A stretch of 64,000 nucleotides of DNA from Ganoderma boninense. Taxonomy: Eukaryota > Basidiomycota > Agaricomycetes > Polyporales > Polyporaceae. The translations under genes and the position numbers were made by a program. Location of the stretch: NCBI GenBank assembly GCA_002900995.3, contig CM035311.1, forward strand, positions 620,001 through 684,000, in the 5' to 3' direction. Shown piece by piece: positions 22,414 through 34,200 of the stretch (position 1 is its first letter; each line of letters opens with the position of its first letter). The notes under the pieces are model-generated. The model did not search any database, was not told the DNA's origin, and worked only from the letters and a program-made list of their open reading frames with translations.

Positions 22414-24507
22414 ATGGACATACACGCCGTGACGCATAGCATCAGCGACTTGAACGTCGCTAGTACGGAGATCCATTTGGACCTCCCCGCCGACGTCCTG
22501 CTTCTCATATTCGCCCTGCTTCATGGTCACGATCTCGCAAGATTCATGGGGGTAAGCCGACTCGTCTCAGGTTTGTTCCAAATATATAGCCTAACTTACA
22601 GCAACTGGTAGGTCTGTCGTCGCTTCGCAGATCTCATTCGCTCGGATCTCTATCTACAGTACAAGATCGACCTCGCCCAGAACGGCATGGTCGACGGAGA
22701 GCTCAGCACTCTGCCCATCTCCCAGCGACAGCAACAACTTCGTGAATACTCCGCGAGGTTCCGCAACGGCATCTTCGACCGAGAAGACATCGGGGCGTTC
22801 CCCCACTACTCCGACGAAGTGCGTGACGGTCTTCCGGGGTGGACCAGGAGGGTTGCAGCCGCGCATTCGCTGTCCACCTTGTACAGCGAAAACGACAGGT
22901 ACGATGTGGCTCTATCATTGTTCACCCCTGGCTCTTCGCAGGCCGGCGTTCAGTCCAGCCGTCATCTGCTCTTGATTGGCACTGCTGGCGGAGAAGGCTT
23001 TATTATCACACAACGGGCCTTAGACGGAGCGCAAGACCTGCTCGTCATGGCTGAGACAGCTGACATGGATGTTCCCGAAGACTTGCGACGCAGGTGTGTC
23101 GTGATTACTATCGTTTCCTCGATGCGTGACGGCGCGTCCAACTGTCCATTGTTTGCAGGTCGGACGAGTTCCATCTTCGTTTCTATTCCATAGATGAGTC
23201 GAAGACCGGCGTCTGTCCGACGCCTCACCCTGCTGCTAAGCTCCCTTCCCTGCAATTCGTCGCCCCGGCGCCGCTGGGCATTGATGACGACGTCCCGCCA
23301 ACGGTCAAGATTTTCGAGTTGCACATCGCTGGACCCTATGTTATTTGCAGTGTAGCTGTTGTACGTGGCGAGCTTCGGAGTGTGTTTGTGGAAACGTGCA
23401 ATTGGCAGACGGGTGACCTAATTTCAGTGAGCACCTCTCGACTACCATTTTATCCACAGCCCCGTCTCATTGAACACACGATTCAGAGGATAAACGTCGG
23501 AATGTCGCTTGTCGAAATCATCCCGCTCCACTACCCGTACCTCCTCGTCATCCCACATGCGTTCGAGGCGCATCTCGAAAATCTCACCATATACAACTTC
23601 TCCCCTGCCCACGATGGAGAGCCGGAACGTTATGTCTGCACGCTACAACTGCCCGGCGACGTCCTCGAACCCGGGGAGAGGGTCAGATTCCACCGGATCT
23701 TCACCGGCGATCGCCCGCAGACACGCGAAGGACACTTCCTTCTCGACCCGTCGCATTCCGTGGTCGTTCTCACATTCTTCATCTCGCGCCCGCACCCCCG
23801 GGACCCCCGCGTCATCGTGCGTGAAACGCACCTCCTGATCCCCCGCGCGACGCTCCTGGCCCACATCCGCGCCGCCGAGTCCGAGTCTCGGCAGTCGAAG
23901 GCTCAGAAGGGCTCGGATGTGACCACTGGCAGCAGCGCCGTCGTCCCAGCTCCAGTTCCATGGGCGGAGTGGGGACCGCATGGATGCCTCCGGCTGCGCG
24001 GACAGAGCCGGCCGCCGTGGAGCCTGACGCGCGAGCTAGTTTCCGTCCCATGCGGCTCGCGGTTTCCGCTAGTTGTGTTCGACGACCCCGACGACGAGTG
24101 CAAGATCGCGTCGCTCTACGTCTTCGACGTCAACCCGCTTGCTGCGCGCTGGTCGAAGCAGGTGCTCTCCAGTCGCGAGGACGATTCACGGGCAGGAGAA
24201 TCACGCCGACCGGAGCCAACGGCGATCGTCGGGGACATCGAGGAGGGGCTTCCGGGCGTCGTCGACGCGGGCTGCTCGAGGATCCCATGGGTCGCGTACC
24301 GCTTCAGGCTTCCGTATGACCCCGAGGAGTGGCCGTATGGGCATGTGATGGACTCGGTGGTGATGACCATGACGGGGTTCGCGATCCAGGTGAGTGTGTA
24401 TGGCCATATGCAGCGATGTGCCTTGGGAGTAATGTGTGCCTGGATGTCCTCTGCAGTTTGGGTGGGTGCCGGAATATAATAAGAGGTCGCAGAGCTGGAC
24501 GGTTTGA
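22414..24507 (+). CDS. F-box domain protein (633 aa)
   Basis: Exons 22414-22551, 22612-23093, 23159-24389 and 24457-24507 join in frame to 634 codons. Introns of 60, 65 and 67 nt all have GT-AG ends. The N-terminus has a typical F-box: LDLPADVLLLIFALLHGHDLA, then FMG joined across intron 1 to VCRRFADLIRSDLYLQYKI. The rest is a long region rich in beta-strand-like segments, as in agaricomycete F-box proteins that end in WD/kelch-like or undefined folds; I see no clear repeat. F-box proteins recruit substrates to SCF ubiquitin ligases through Skp1; the substrate here is unknown. It is on the opposite strand to the kinase array, breaks it between K4 and K5, and looks intact. Confidence 0.85.
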
Positions 24508-25529
24508 TGGTGACGCGGACACGGAGGACAGCACTGACTGCTTCCGAGATCATGTTGACCGTGGCTGGTTTACATACCCGCAGGCTGTCCGTCCATAGGA
24601 ATACGTCGGGTCAAAGCCCCTCCCACGCTGGCGCTCGGCAAGGGATTCACGCCAGTCCTGTCGTCTTCACTGGCAGTCGCTGGAGTGGATGTCCTCGACA
24701 TGGTGGCGGGGACAGAAGCGGACTGTAGGACGACTGAGCGCACTGGGGAGGGACCGAGTGGTTTCAGTTGAACACGAGCTCATTTTAGGTGAGAACGAGG
24801 CGGCACTGGCAGCCGGCGGAAGAACGCCATCGGCCCCAGAGGTCCAAGCGGCCGCCACATCGTTTGAAAGCTTAAAAATCAGCAGGTTTCGAAGGGAGGA
24901 TCGGACACCCGTGCCAGTGCCCGACTTTTCACTCGACCAGAGCAAGTGTCAACTGTAGTCGGACTCGGCGCAGTGGTTCCTTCGTGACACTGCCACGAAG
25001 AGTGGGATTTGTTGAATGTGCTAGCAAGTCATCTATCGGGAACAATCAGGGCGAGTACTAGTTTGAACCCCCAAGCGAGGACGCATACAGAGATGTGAAG
25101 AATTCGGCCAAAGGGGAAACATGTGGTGGATGTTATGTTTACGAGAGATGGATCCTTCAATGTCTTGGGATCCTAACATCCACAAACAAGTTGCCGGCGA
25201 ACTCCGAGCTGCTGAAGCGCTGGAAGTTGGGACCCCGGTGCTTGCTCTGAGCTTTGGTTGCAACACTCCATGAAGTTCTGTCACTTGAATTTCTTATCCG
25301 TATGTTCAAGTTCAATCTCCTGAAATTCAACGATGCTTTGACCTTCGGAAAACAATCGGCAATGGGTAAACTCAGGCGAGGTAAGTGGTAGGGTGTCAGT
25401 GGTTTGGTTATTGCTACTTAATATATTTTGCAGGTGTTTGTGAAGTAGGACCTCCTTATGTTCTTACATATATCCACAAGCCGGCCTGACGATCCCCACC
25501 CAACCTTTTCCGCCTTCTACCACCATAGA
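24508..25529. other. intergenic, nothing convincing
   Basis: This is the 3' flank of the F-box gene. A short plus frame 24689-24958 and a minus frame 25033-25284 have no recognisable motif. An AT-richer segment at 25270-25450 precedes the ATPase remnant. Confidence 0.4.
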
Positions 25530-27221
25530 TGGCTGTTGCAACGACGCCGGCGCCTCCTCTGAGGTCCCGAATGTGGGCGAACAGGCTGGTGCCAAGTCTT
25601 GCAAGGATGCGAAGGTCTCCGACCCAGGCTGCTGCGACGGCGGCCACTGTTGCTGCGATGGTGAGTTTTCTGTAATGAATACAGCATTGAGATAACCAAG
25701 AGATAATTGAATGCGCGCTCCAGACACATGCATCGGCAAGCTAGCTCAGTTCGTCTGCGCTGATGACGATTCTCATCTTCACGGCGTCCAAGGAGCTAAC
25801 GACCGTACTGATGGTGAGTGAGGCCCACTTGTTCTGACTCGGAGTTAGACACTGACCGTCGAGAAAGGCCCTGGCGATACGGTCGTCGTGGGCACGCTGA
25901 ATGGCCCGAGCACACTCGTCATCAAGGCGACACGCCTCCCGGGGGACAACACGATCAGCGAGATCGCGGGCATGGTCGAGGATGCGCGGTTCTCGCGCGC
26001 GCGCGTCCAGGACACGGCCGACTGGGTGTGCGGGTGGTTCGTGCCCGTGGTCCTCGCGCTCGCCATCATCACGTTCGTGGTGTGGATGGGCATCGGGCTC
26101 GGGGGGAGAGGCGGTCGTCGTCGCGCTCACGTACGCGATCTCGGTGCTCGCGATCTCGTGCCCCTGCGCGATCGGCCTGGCTGTCCCGATGGTCATCCTG
26201 ATTGCTGGGGGCGTGGGCGCGAAGCTGGGGCTGGTGTTGAAGGCCGCGACGACGATCGAGCAGGCGCGGACCGTCACCCATGTCGTGCTGGACAAGACGG
26301 GGACCGTCACCCTCGGCAAGCTGTCTGTTGTGAGCCGCTTCGTGGAGGACGACCTGGGGTTCGAGCCGTTGGCAGCCATCGCGGAGCTCGTGGCGAGCAG
26401 CAGGCACCCCGTCGCGCGTGCAGTCACCGCCGACCTCAACACCCCGCTGTCCGGCGACCCCACTATCGAGGAGATCGAGATGGTCACGGGCAAGGGTGTT
26501 CAAGGGAGCTACCGGGGCAAGTTGCTCCGCGGGGGCAGCGCACAGTGGCTGGGGATGCAGAAGCACGCCGCCGTGCAGCCAATGCTCGCACAGGGGCCTC
26601 ACGACGTTCTGCGTCATCCACGGCATGCGCCTCGTCGCCGCCTTCGGGCTCTCCGACACGCTCCGCCCCGAGGCGCAGTCTGTCCTCCAGGCCCTCGCTG
26701 CGCGCAATATCCGCGTCTCGCTCCTCAGCGGCGACCACCCTACCGCCGTCTCGTCCGTCGCCACGGCCCTAGGGATCCCGCCCGAGCGTGTGCGCGCGAG
26801 TTGCCTCCCTGCGGACAAGCAGGCGTACGTGAAGGAGCTCACCGCGCAGGGCGAGACGGTGCTTTTCTGCGGGGACGGCACGAACGACGCCGTCGCGCTC
26901 GCGCAGGCCGCCATCGGGGTTCACCTGCACACGGGGGACGGCGTGGGGGTCGCTGCGTCCTCCGATGCCGACGTCGTGCTCACGCACCCGTCGCTCGGCG
27001 GGCTGCTGATGCTCCTCGCGCCGTCGGACGCCGTGACGCGGCGGATCGCGGCGAACTTCGTGTGGTCGGCGGTGTACAACCTGTTTGCGATCTTGCTGGC
27101 AGCGGGGGCGTTCGTCCGTGCGCGCGTCCCGCCTGCGTATGCCGGCTTGGGCGAGGTTGTTAGCGTGTTGCCCGTCGTTCTGGTTGCGCTGCAGTTGAAG
27201 TGGTTCAAGGCTTCCGCCTGA
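25530..27221 (+). pseudogene. P1B heavy-metal-transporting ATPase, decayed
   Basis: Two small exons (about 25530-25660 and 25724-25813) encode a Cys-rich N-terminal segment (DGCCNDAG..., DPGCCDGGHCCCDG, DTCIGKLAQFVCADDD) of the type found in fungal Cd/Cu P1B ATPases. The body from about 25868 then starts abruptly after the actuator-domain TGE region with GTLNGPSTLVIKATRLPGDN. It continues with SCPCAIGLAVP (metal-binding CPC helix), DKTGTVT (phosphorylated Asp), the SSRHPVARA histidine-proline motif, SLLSGDHPTAV, GDGTNDAVALA and the last two membrane helices. The frame changes in a G-run near 26100-26112 and again near 26594-26600. The metal-binding domain, first four membrane helices and most of the actuator domain are missing. 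When intact, such proteins export or compartmentalise Cu or Cd; this copy should be dead. Confidence 0.85.
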
Positions 27222-27782
27222 CGGGTTTGAATGCAACCTGCGAAATTGAATGCGCCTAGGTGTGAGTGGCTCCCATGTTATGCTGTCACGATCAGTGCCT
27301 GTGGCTAGTCCTCTATGTTGAGATGATAAGCAGGGTGTACAAATAGAGTACATCACTCAATGCAGTGCTTTTTTGAACACACTACGCCTTTCTGAGGAAC
27401 TTGAATACGCTTAACATGCGATAATCGAGGTGATGTCTGAGTTGAAGTAGACTCGGAGGCTTACTCTTCAACTTTCAAGGTCATAAGTCAAGTCGTTGAA
27501 CCCTGGTTACTAATGCTCAGTAGATTCCCCAGGCTTTTTTGAAGTACACAGGGTGACCATGTAGGTGTATGTACAGGGAGTCTGTGGATGCTCGACCCTT
27601 AACCATCCCAGAATTCCAGAATTGACGCGGGGTAGTTTCGATGATGGCTGTCAAACCGCCGGCAATGGAACCTGCCGTGCAAAGATCATGTAATGGGACA
27701 CGGAATTAATTCATGAACAGTCACGGAGAACTAAAACTAGTAACCGCTAGCCCTCCGAAACGAACAATACACTCGTTCACGG
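27222..27782. other. intergenic
   Basis: This is the 3' flank of the ATPase remnant and of K5. I see no gene or repeat. Confidence 0.45.
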
Positions 27783-30713
27783 TTAGACACGGGTCCGGGT
27801 CTTCTTCTGGCGCTTCGAGACTTGAACCTCCACCGAACACGATCCGTTTCCTACTCCGTCAGTCTCCGGTGCAACGATACTGACATCATCTCCCTCGCCC
27901 TCGCCATCGTCCTGCCTCCGTTCTCACCCTGGCGCGCTCGAAAATGGAAGCATCAGAAGACGGAGGTAACTCCGACGCGGCTGCGTTATGGCTTTGCAGC
28001 GTCGACGGGAGGACAGCAGCCAGGGCTGCTCCGTGCTATCCGTCATGAGTCTGGCTCTGCGAGAACGAGCTGATGTGTCGCGAGCGAACGCTGGAAACGG
28101 CGTCGGGGTAGTCGTCGTTGAACTGGAGCACGAACTGGTCGACCTGTCGAGGAGCGGTGTTGCCCGACCACATGTACAAGAGCTTGACCAGTCCTTGGTG
28201 CATGGAGAGAAAGCCGTCGACGTCGCATGGATCTCTCGCACGCTGTGCCGCAGTGGATGATTGAGGGTGCGGGAGACACGGAACGGGTGCGGGCACGTGG
28301 GCAGGCTCGACATCGAGGATACCGTCGCCAAAGACCGCCTTCAAGACGTCGGCTGGCGCTGCAGCAGGTACGCTGCTGAGCTGAACAGGTTCTTGTGTGC
28401 GATATGCGGGAAGGCCGTAGAGGGTATCCATACGGTCAAGGTCGACCATCTGGTAGTGCGTGAAGCACTCGCGCGCGAGTTCTTGCAGGAAGCCTTGAAG
28501 ACGTGGGTTGCCTGTCACCTTGAACCGCGATGACGGCGAAGAAAAAGAAGACAACTTCGTCTCGCCGCCGACGCGAACGCCTGGGATGCCGGACTTTGCA
28601 TGCTCCTCATACTCGTTCTCGACGAACATGCGCAGATTTTGGACCTCTGTCTCATGGAAGCGAAGGACCATCCATCGATATGTGTGGACGAAGGACTCGA
28701 TGTCGTCTGAGAGCTGGTAAGGCTTTCGCGGGAATGCAAGAGACAGTGCAGAGCGGAACTGCCAGGTGCCCTGTCAAGAAGATGGATTAACAATGCTTGG
28801 ATTCCACGATAGCTATTGATAGTAAAGGCAGACATACCGTCCGATTCGGCTCAACAGGTCCGTTGTCGAGCTCGCTTCTCGGGCGTGGTGGGTCCCAGTC
28901 TATTAGAAACGCTTCCCTTGTGATAGGATCTATTAGGATGTTCCCGACACTGACATCCCGATGGAGGATGCCCGCCAAATTCCAGGCCATATAATGAGCT
29001 GCAACGGCGACGATGTCAGGACAAATAGGTAACACGGAAGGCGGCCTGAGAACTTACCTGCGAGAGCAAGCATGAAGACGTTGTTGAGCTCCCCGAAATT
29101 CGCGAACTCCGCCAGGCTTATCCCAATTTTTTTGGTGACGATCCGGTAGTGGACGCGAGGGGTGGGTCGTTTGCTTTCTGGAAAATAGCTGTGAGTGACG
29201 GTAAGCTGTTGCAGAGGCCCACCGACATCTCCGCCACACGCGACGGTAGTGATGTATCGGACACCGTGACTGTGGAGGCGCTCGTATATGAGATGCTCCG
29301 GACGGCGCCGTCCTGGAAGGAGAGGGCGCCAGGAATCCTTCAGGAAGCAGAAACGCTTCTCGGAAATGTCCCAAGCCACATAACTGCGCGTGCACCGCCC
29401 GACGAGAGAATCGGCAGCGAAATGAGGACGACCGACGAGGAACGCATGCTCCGACGACCCATCCGTTGTTGGAGGGCAGGGCGCGGAATCGGGGAACACG
29501 TCGTCCGGGGATGGCGGCGCCGAAGTGACAGTGAGCCGGTAGATGGGGGCCTCGTCCAGACCACAAACAAGCCTGTCTTTCCCGGAGTGGTCAGCTGGCT
29601 TGTCGTTCCAGAGGAATGCCTTCTGGATGTACGACAGGAGAGCCTTCGGGAGCGATTCGGACCTCGCTGCCGTGGACACCTCGGCGATCTCATCGTAAGA
29701 GGCCATTTGTGCGGTTGGGTCGTATCCGCGCTGCTCAGGCGTCATATGCGCAAACTTCCAGACGAAGTCGTGCAGCGGCGAGGACGCCTCAGTCCAGTCG
29801 AACGGCTCAGAGACAAGAACCCCGGTGCGATCGAAGTAGAGAAGCCGCGCCCAGCGCCACTGGACATAGAAACCATAGACAAAGGTGCGATGCTGGCAGG
29901 TGGAAAGATTGTACATGAATTCGGCAAGCTCGCTTATCGCGGATTCTTTCGTCCTGTCGTCGTCGTAGGAAGATGTATCTGAAGAGCCGTCTACGTCGTC
30001 CATGCTCTTGAGACGTGCACTCGGCAAGAATGGTAATTGAACTCTCTCTGCATCGTCATTGGAAGCCTCCGAGTAAGAACCATCGGCCTCAGACAGCGAG
30101 CCAGGGGGATTCACTGAGGACGCACGACCCATACAGAAGGCGCACGCTGGGTTGTCGAAGCTTTTCACCACACCTAAAACAGCCATCCAGTGCCATGAAT
30201 GTCGACCGAAGTCTCCATTCTCGGCCTCCTCTTGAGCGAGCTTCTTCGCCGCTCCGTCAACGTCTGTGGCTGTCAAGGTGGTTGCCCGCCGTGCGATTTC
30301 TGCGTCGAGGTATATGCCGACACGGTTGAAAGAATCTGACATCTGGTCTGAACAGCCCCTGACGTTGTGTGGAGGGCTATGCAAGACCCGCAGCCCTTGA
30401 GACGCTGCGGCCCGAAGGACAGACTTGATGGTCTTGGCCTACAAGGATCCGCATCAGCCGCAGCTCTAAGTATACATTGTAGAGACTGACCAATTCGATG
30501 GCAATCGCGTGCTCTCACATATTTCTCTCGGTTAGATTGGGCTTGAAGAATTTTGCACGATCTGCTGCAGAGGGAGGTGACCCCTGGATCTTGTCGCTGA
30601 ACGTCTGTCCGTCAATCTCGTGCATGCTGGAGGCCGTGTTGGTGTCGTCCATCCGCAATAACTTGTGTAGCAGCTTCACCTCAGTGATGCGAAGCAGTGG
30701 TTGGAGCCTGTAG
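27783..30713 (-). pseudogene. FunK1 kinase K5, several stops
   Basis: Exon 1 ends at 30491; the others are 30440-29058, 28998-28838 and 28770 to about 27783, with introns of 50, 59 and 67 nt. Exon 2 is open and carries VGRPHFAADSLVGRCTRSY, FLKDSWRP and PEHLIYERL. Exon 3 keeps LHRDVSVGNIL, but the DWDLSRLRSELE of its relatives has become DWDPPRPRSELD. Lesions: TGA at 30515-30517, replacing the Ser of the conserved MSEH motif in exon 1; TAG at 28036-28038, cutting off the last exon; and TGA at 27924-27926 in the frame of the basic tail, which still reads KRQKKTRTRV up to the old stop at 27783-27785. No usable ATG for exon 1 is apparent. It is closest to K6 and K7. Confidence 0.85.
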
Positions 30714-30739
30714 ATGACAGCCGAAAGAGAAAGCAGCTG

Positions 30740-31286
30740 GAGGTCCAGTTACTTCAAGCGAAGCCGTGAGTGACGAGAGGTACAACCGTGCCGATGCTGT
30801 GGCGGGTGTGGTTCAAGTTCGAGTCTAGATCTCAAACACGGCAATCCGAGGTGTTGCATAGGCGCCAGACACAATTCGTCCGGCCCGAGACTCCGACCTG
30901 TCCTCGGAGTCCTCGCTGATCGTTCGGGCCAAACTAACACTAGGTATCGTAGGACGTAGACCGGATCAGGATTCGACACACATGCGTTTGAAGTACGACA
31001 GTTGAGGTGGTATCCCATAGGGAAGTAGAACCATAGGGCACGTTTTAAGTCGGGATCCTGGAGTCACTGGCAGACTTCATCCCAGTGGAAATTGATGGGA
31101 CGTTTCAGCAAAAACCTCCGAGAACTCGGCTCGAGGCTGAGTATCGATGCTAGGTGTTGAACAGCTAGCAATACAACGACTCGTGCGCAGATCACACAAT
31201 AGAATGCGGGTTCGATTCATGAATTGTTACAGGGGCCGGGAACCGCCAGCCCTTTGACACACATAATACACTCACTCACCCCACTG
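30740..31286. repeat. K5 5' flank, duplicated at about 36000-36140
   Basis: The segment from about 30745 (CAGTTACTTCAAGCGAAGCC, then GTGAGTGACGAGAGGTACAAC) aligns with about 35998-36080 upstream of K6 (AAACGAAGTTGTGAGTCACG, then AGAGGTAGAAC). The K5-K6 duplication therefore carried its 5' flank. The remainder up to the K6 end holds no gene. Confidence 0.5.
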
Positions 31287-34200
31287 CTACGCACGGGCCC
31301 GAGTCTTCTTCTGGCGCTTCGGGCCTTGAGCCTCCGTCGAACCCGACCCGTTGTTGGTACCGTCAGGCCCATGATCAGCGACACCCGCGTCATAGCCATC
31401 ATCGTCCTGCCTCCTCTTTCGCCCAGGTGCGATCGAAAACGAAGTGTAGGAGGCCTCGGAAGCATCGGAAGACGGAAGCGGCTGAGCAACCGCGTTCTGA
31501 GGCGTCGGCCGGTTGATGGCGGCCTGGGGGTCCCACGTCTGACTCTGCGACATAGAGCTGATGCCCTTCGAGGAGACATTGAGCACGGGATTCGCAGGCT
31601 CGTCGGCAGCTCGGAGACGGAACTGGTCGCCCTGCCGGGGGGCGCCGTTGTAGATCCCTTCGTGGAAGATCTGGAACAGCGCTGTATGCCAGTGGTCCGA
31701 AAGAGGGCCGACGACGTCGCATGGGTCGACCTCGGGCTGTGTGGCTTGCTGAGGGCCATCGAACTGGTCATCGGCGTGGGGCTGTTGTTGCATCAGTATC
31801 TTCATGACGTCCGCTACATCCTCATCGGCGTACGGCCCCTTAGGAGGTGGAGCATCTGTCTGCTTTGTTTCGACTGGAGACAATGAGGGAATACCATAGA
31901 GGGCTCGCATGCGCTCCTTGTCGATCAGCTGGTAGTGCGTGAAGCACTTGCGTGCAAGGTTGTTCAGGAGGCGTTGAAGGTTCTCGTTGCCTACGACCTG
32001 GAATACCGACGACGACGACGCAAAAGACCGCAACTTCTGCTGGCCGCCGACGCGGATACCGGCGACGACAGTGGGTGCGCTCATTTCGTATTCGCTCTGG
32101 ACGAACGAGCGAAAGTCCTGGAGCTCTGTCCTGTGGTAGCGCAGGACGAGCCATCGATACGTGTGGATGAACGACTCAATGTCGTCGGAAAGTCGATAAG
32201 GCTTGCGAGGGAACGCAAGAGAGAGCGCGGAGCGAAATTGCCAGGTGCCCTGTGAATCGAGTGAGTTATTTTCGGAGAACATGCATAAGACGCGGTCATA
32301 CCGTCCGATCTGGTTCCACAGGTCCATCCTCAAGCTCGCATCGCAAACGGGATAGGTCCCAATCGATGAGGTACCCCTTCCTGGTGATGGGGTCGATGAT
32401 GATGTTTCCAACGCTCACATCCCTATGAAGGACGCCCGCCTCAGTCCAGGCCATGTAATGCGCTGGAACGTAGCGTTAGAACCGATAGGCAGCACGCAAG
32501 GGGTCGTCAGTCGTACCTATGAGTGCATGTTCAAAGACATGGGCGAGTTCTCCAAAGTCAACGAACTCTGTGAGTGGCACGCCGACCTCCCGAGTGACGA
32601 TTCGGTAATGAACGCGAGGGACAGGCCGTTTCTTCTCCGGGAAGTAGGCATGGGTTTTCGTGCGCTGTTGCAGAGGGCCGCCGACGTCTCCACCACATAC
32701 CAGGGTTGTGGTGCGCTGGACACGGGCATTATGCAGGCGTTGGTATACAAGATGCTCCGGATGCGCCCGTCCTGGTATGAGAGGGCGCCACGAGTCCTTC
32801 AGGAAACAGAAGCGCTTCTCAGAGAGGTCCCAAGCGACATAGCCACGAGTGCATCGCCCGATGAGAGACTCTGCAACGAATTGAGGACGACCGACGAGGA
32901 AGGTACGCTCCGATGTGTCCAGAGCATCTGCCGTCTGGGGTGGTGCGGAGTCAGGGAACACGTCGTCCGGGGATGGCGGCGACGAAGTGACCGTCAGCTT
33001 GTAAATTGAAAGCTCGTCCGCATCCCATTTGAGCCCATCTATCCCAGAGCGGTCTGCCAGCTTGTTGTTGGAGGGGAACGCCCTCTGGATGTACGGCTGG
33101 ATTGCCGCTGGAAGGGATTCGGATCTTGCCGCCGTGAAGACCTCGGTCTTCTCATCGTAAGAGGCCTCTCGTGCTGTTGGGTCGTATCCGCGCTCCTCCG
33201 GTGTCATGTGCGTGAATTTCCAGACGAAGTCGTGCAGCGGCGATGACACCTCGGTCCAGTCGAATGGCTCCGAGACAAGAACACCGCTGCGGTCGAAGTA
33301 GAGAAGCCGCGCCCAGCGCCACTGGACATAGAAACCATAGGCAAACGTGCGATGTTGGCAGGTGGCAAGATTGCACATGAAGTCGGGAAGCTCGCTGATT
33401 GCTGATTCTTTCGTCCCAGACCTCCTAGTCGTCGTCTAAAGAGGTAACTGAAGAGCCATCTTCGTCGTCCGTGCTCTCGAGACGAGCATCCAGCAAGGAT
33501 GGCGACTGAACCGGCTCTATATCGTCATCAGAAGCCTCCGACTGAGAATCTTTCACCTCGGAAAATGGGTCAGAGGATGTCATTGAGGACGCATGACCCA
33601 CGTAGAACATCAGCAAACTGGGCAGCGAGAATGCAGGCACATACAGCCTCAATAGGAGTCTGTAGCCGTCGTAGTGTATCGTAAGCACCTCACGGAGTCC
33701 TATAGGATGGCGTAGAGCCTTGTAGGTAACTGTAGCAGAGCACGCAAAACCTTGTAGGACCATGTAGGGCTAATAGCGGCCAATTGTAGAGCTCTGCAAC
33801 GCCCTACAAGTTTATCCCCAGGCTACGCCAGGGACATGCAGTTGGCAACACTATGGCCCTGTAGGGGCCTACGGAGCTCGACGGAGAGCGACGGCGTATG
33901 CCAACCTCAAACCCTGATAATCGTCAAAAATTGAGATATGAAAATAATACGAAATATATTGCATTAATTAGAACAACCGCTAAATACATGGTGCACCGTA
34001 CAGTAAGTAGGCAAGACTGGCTCAAGGAACACCCCAGTCCGTCAACGTACAGACAAAGACTGGCGAGTGAGCGGAATGGAGGTATGATGGTTAGAAAGTG
34101 AACACACGCACTATGCTGCCAGCAGGATCTGCTAATCACACATTTGTAACGGAGGAATCTGAATCGGCGCAGTCGGGCTCCACGCACGGAACGCAGCGAC

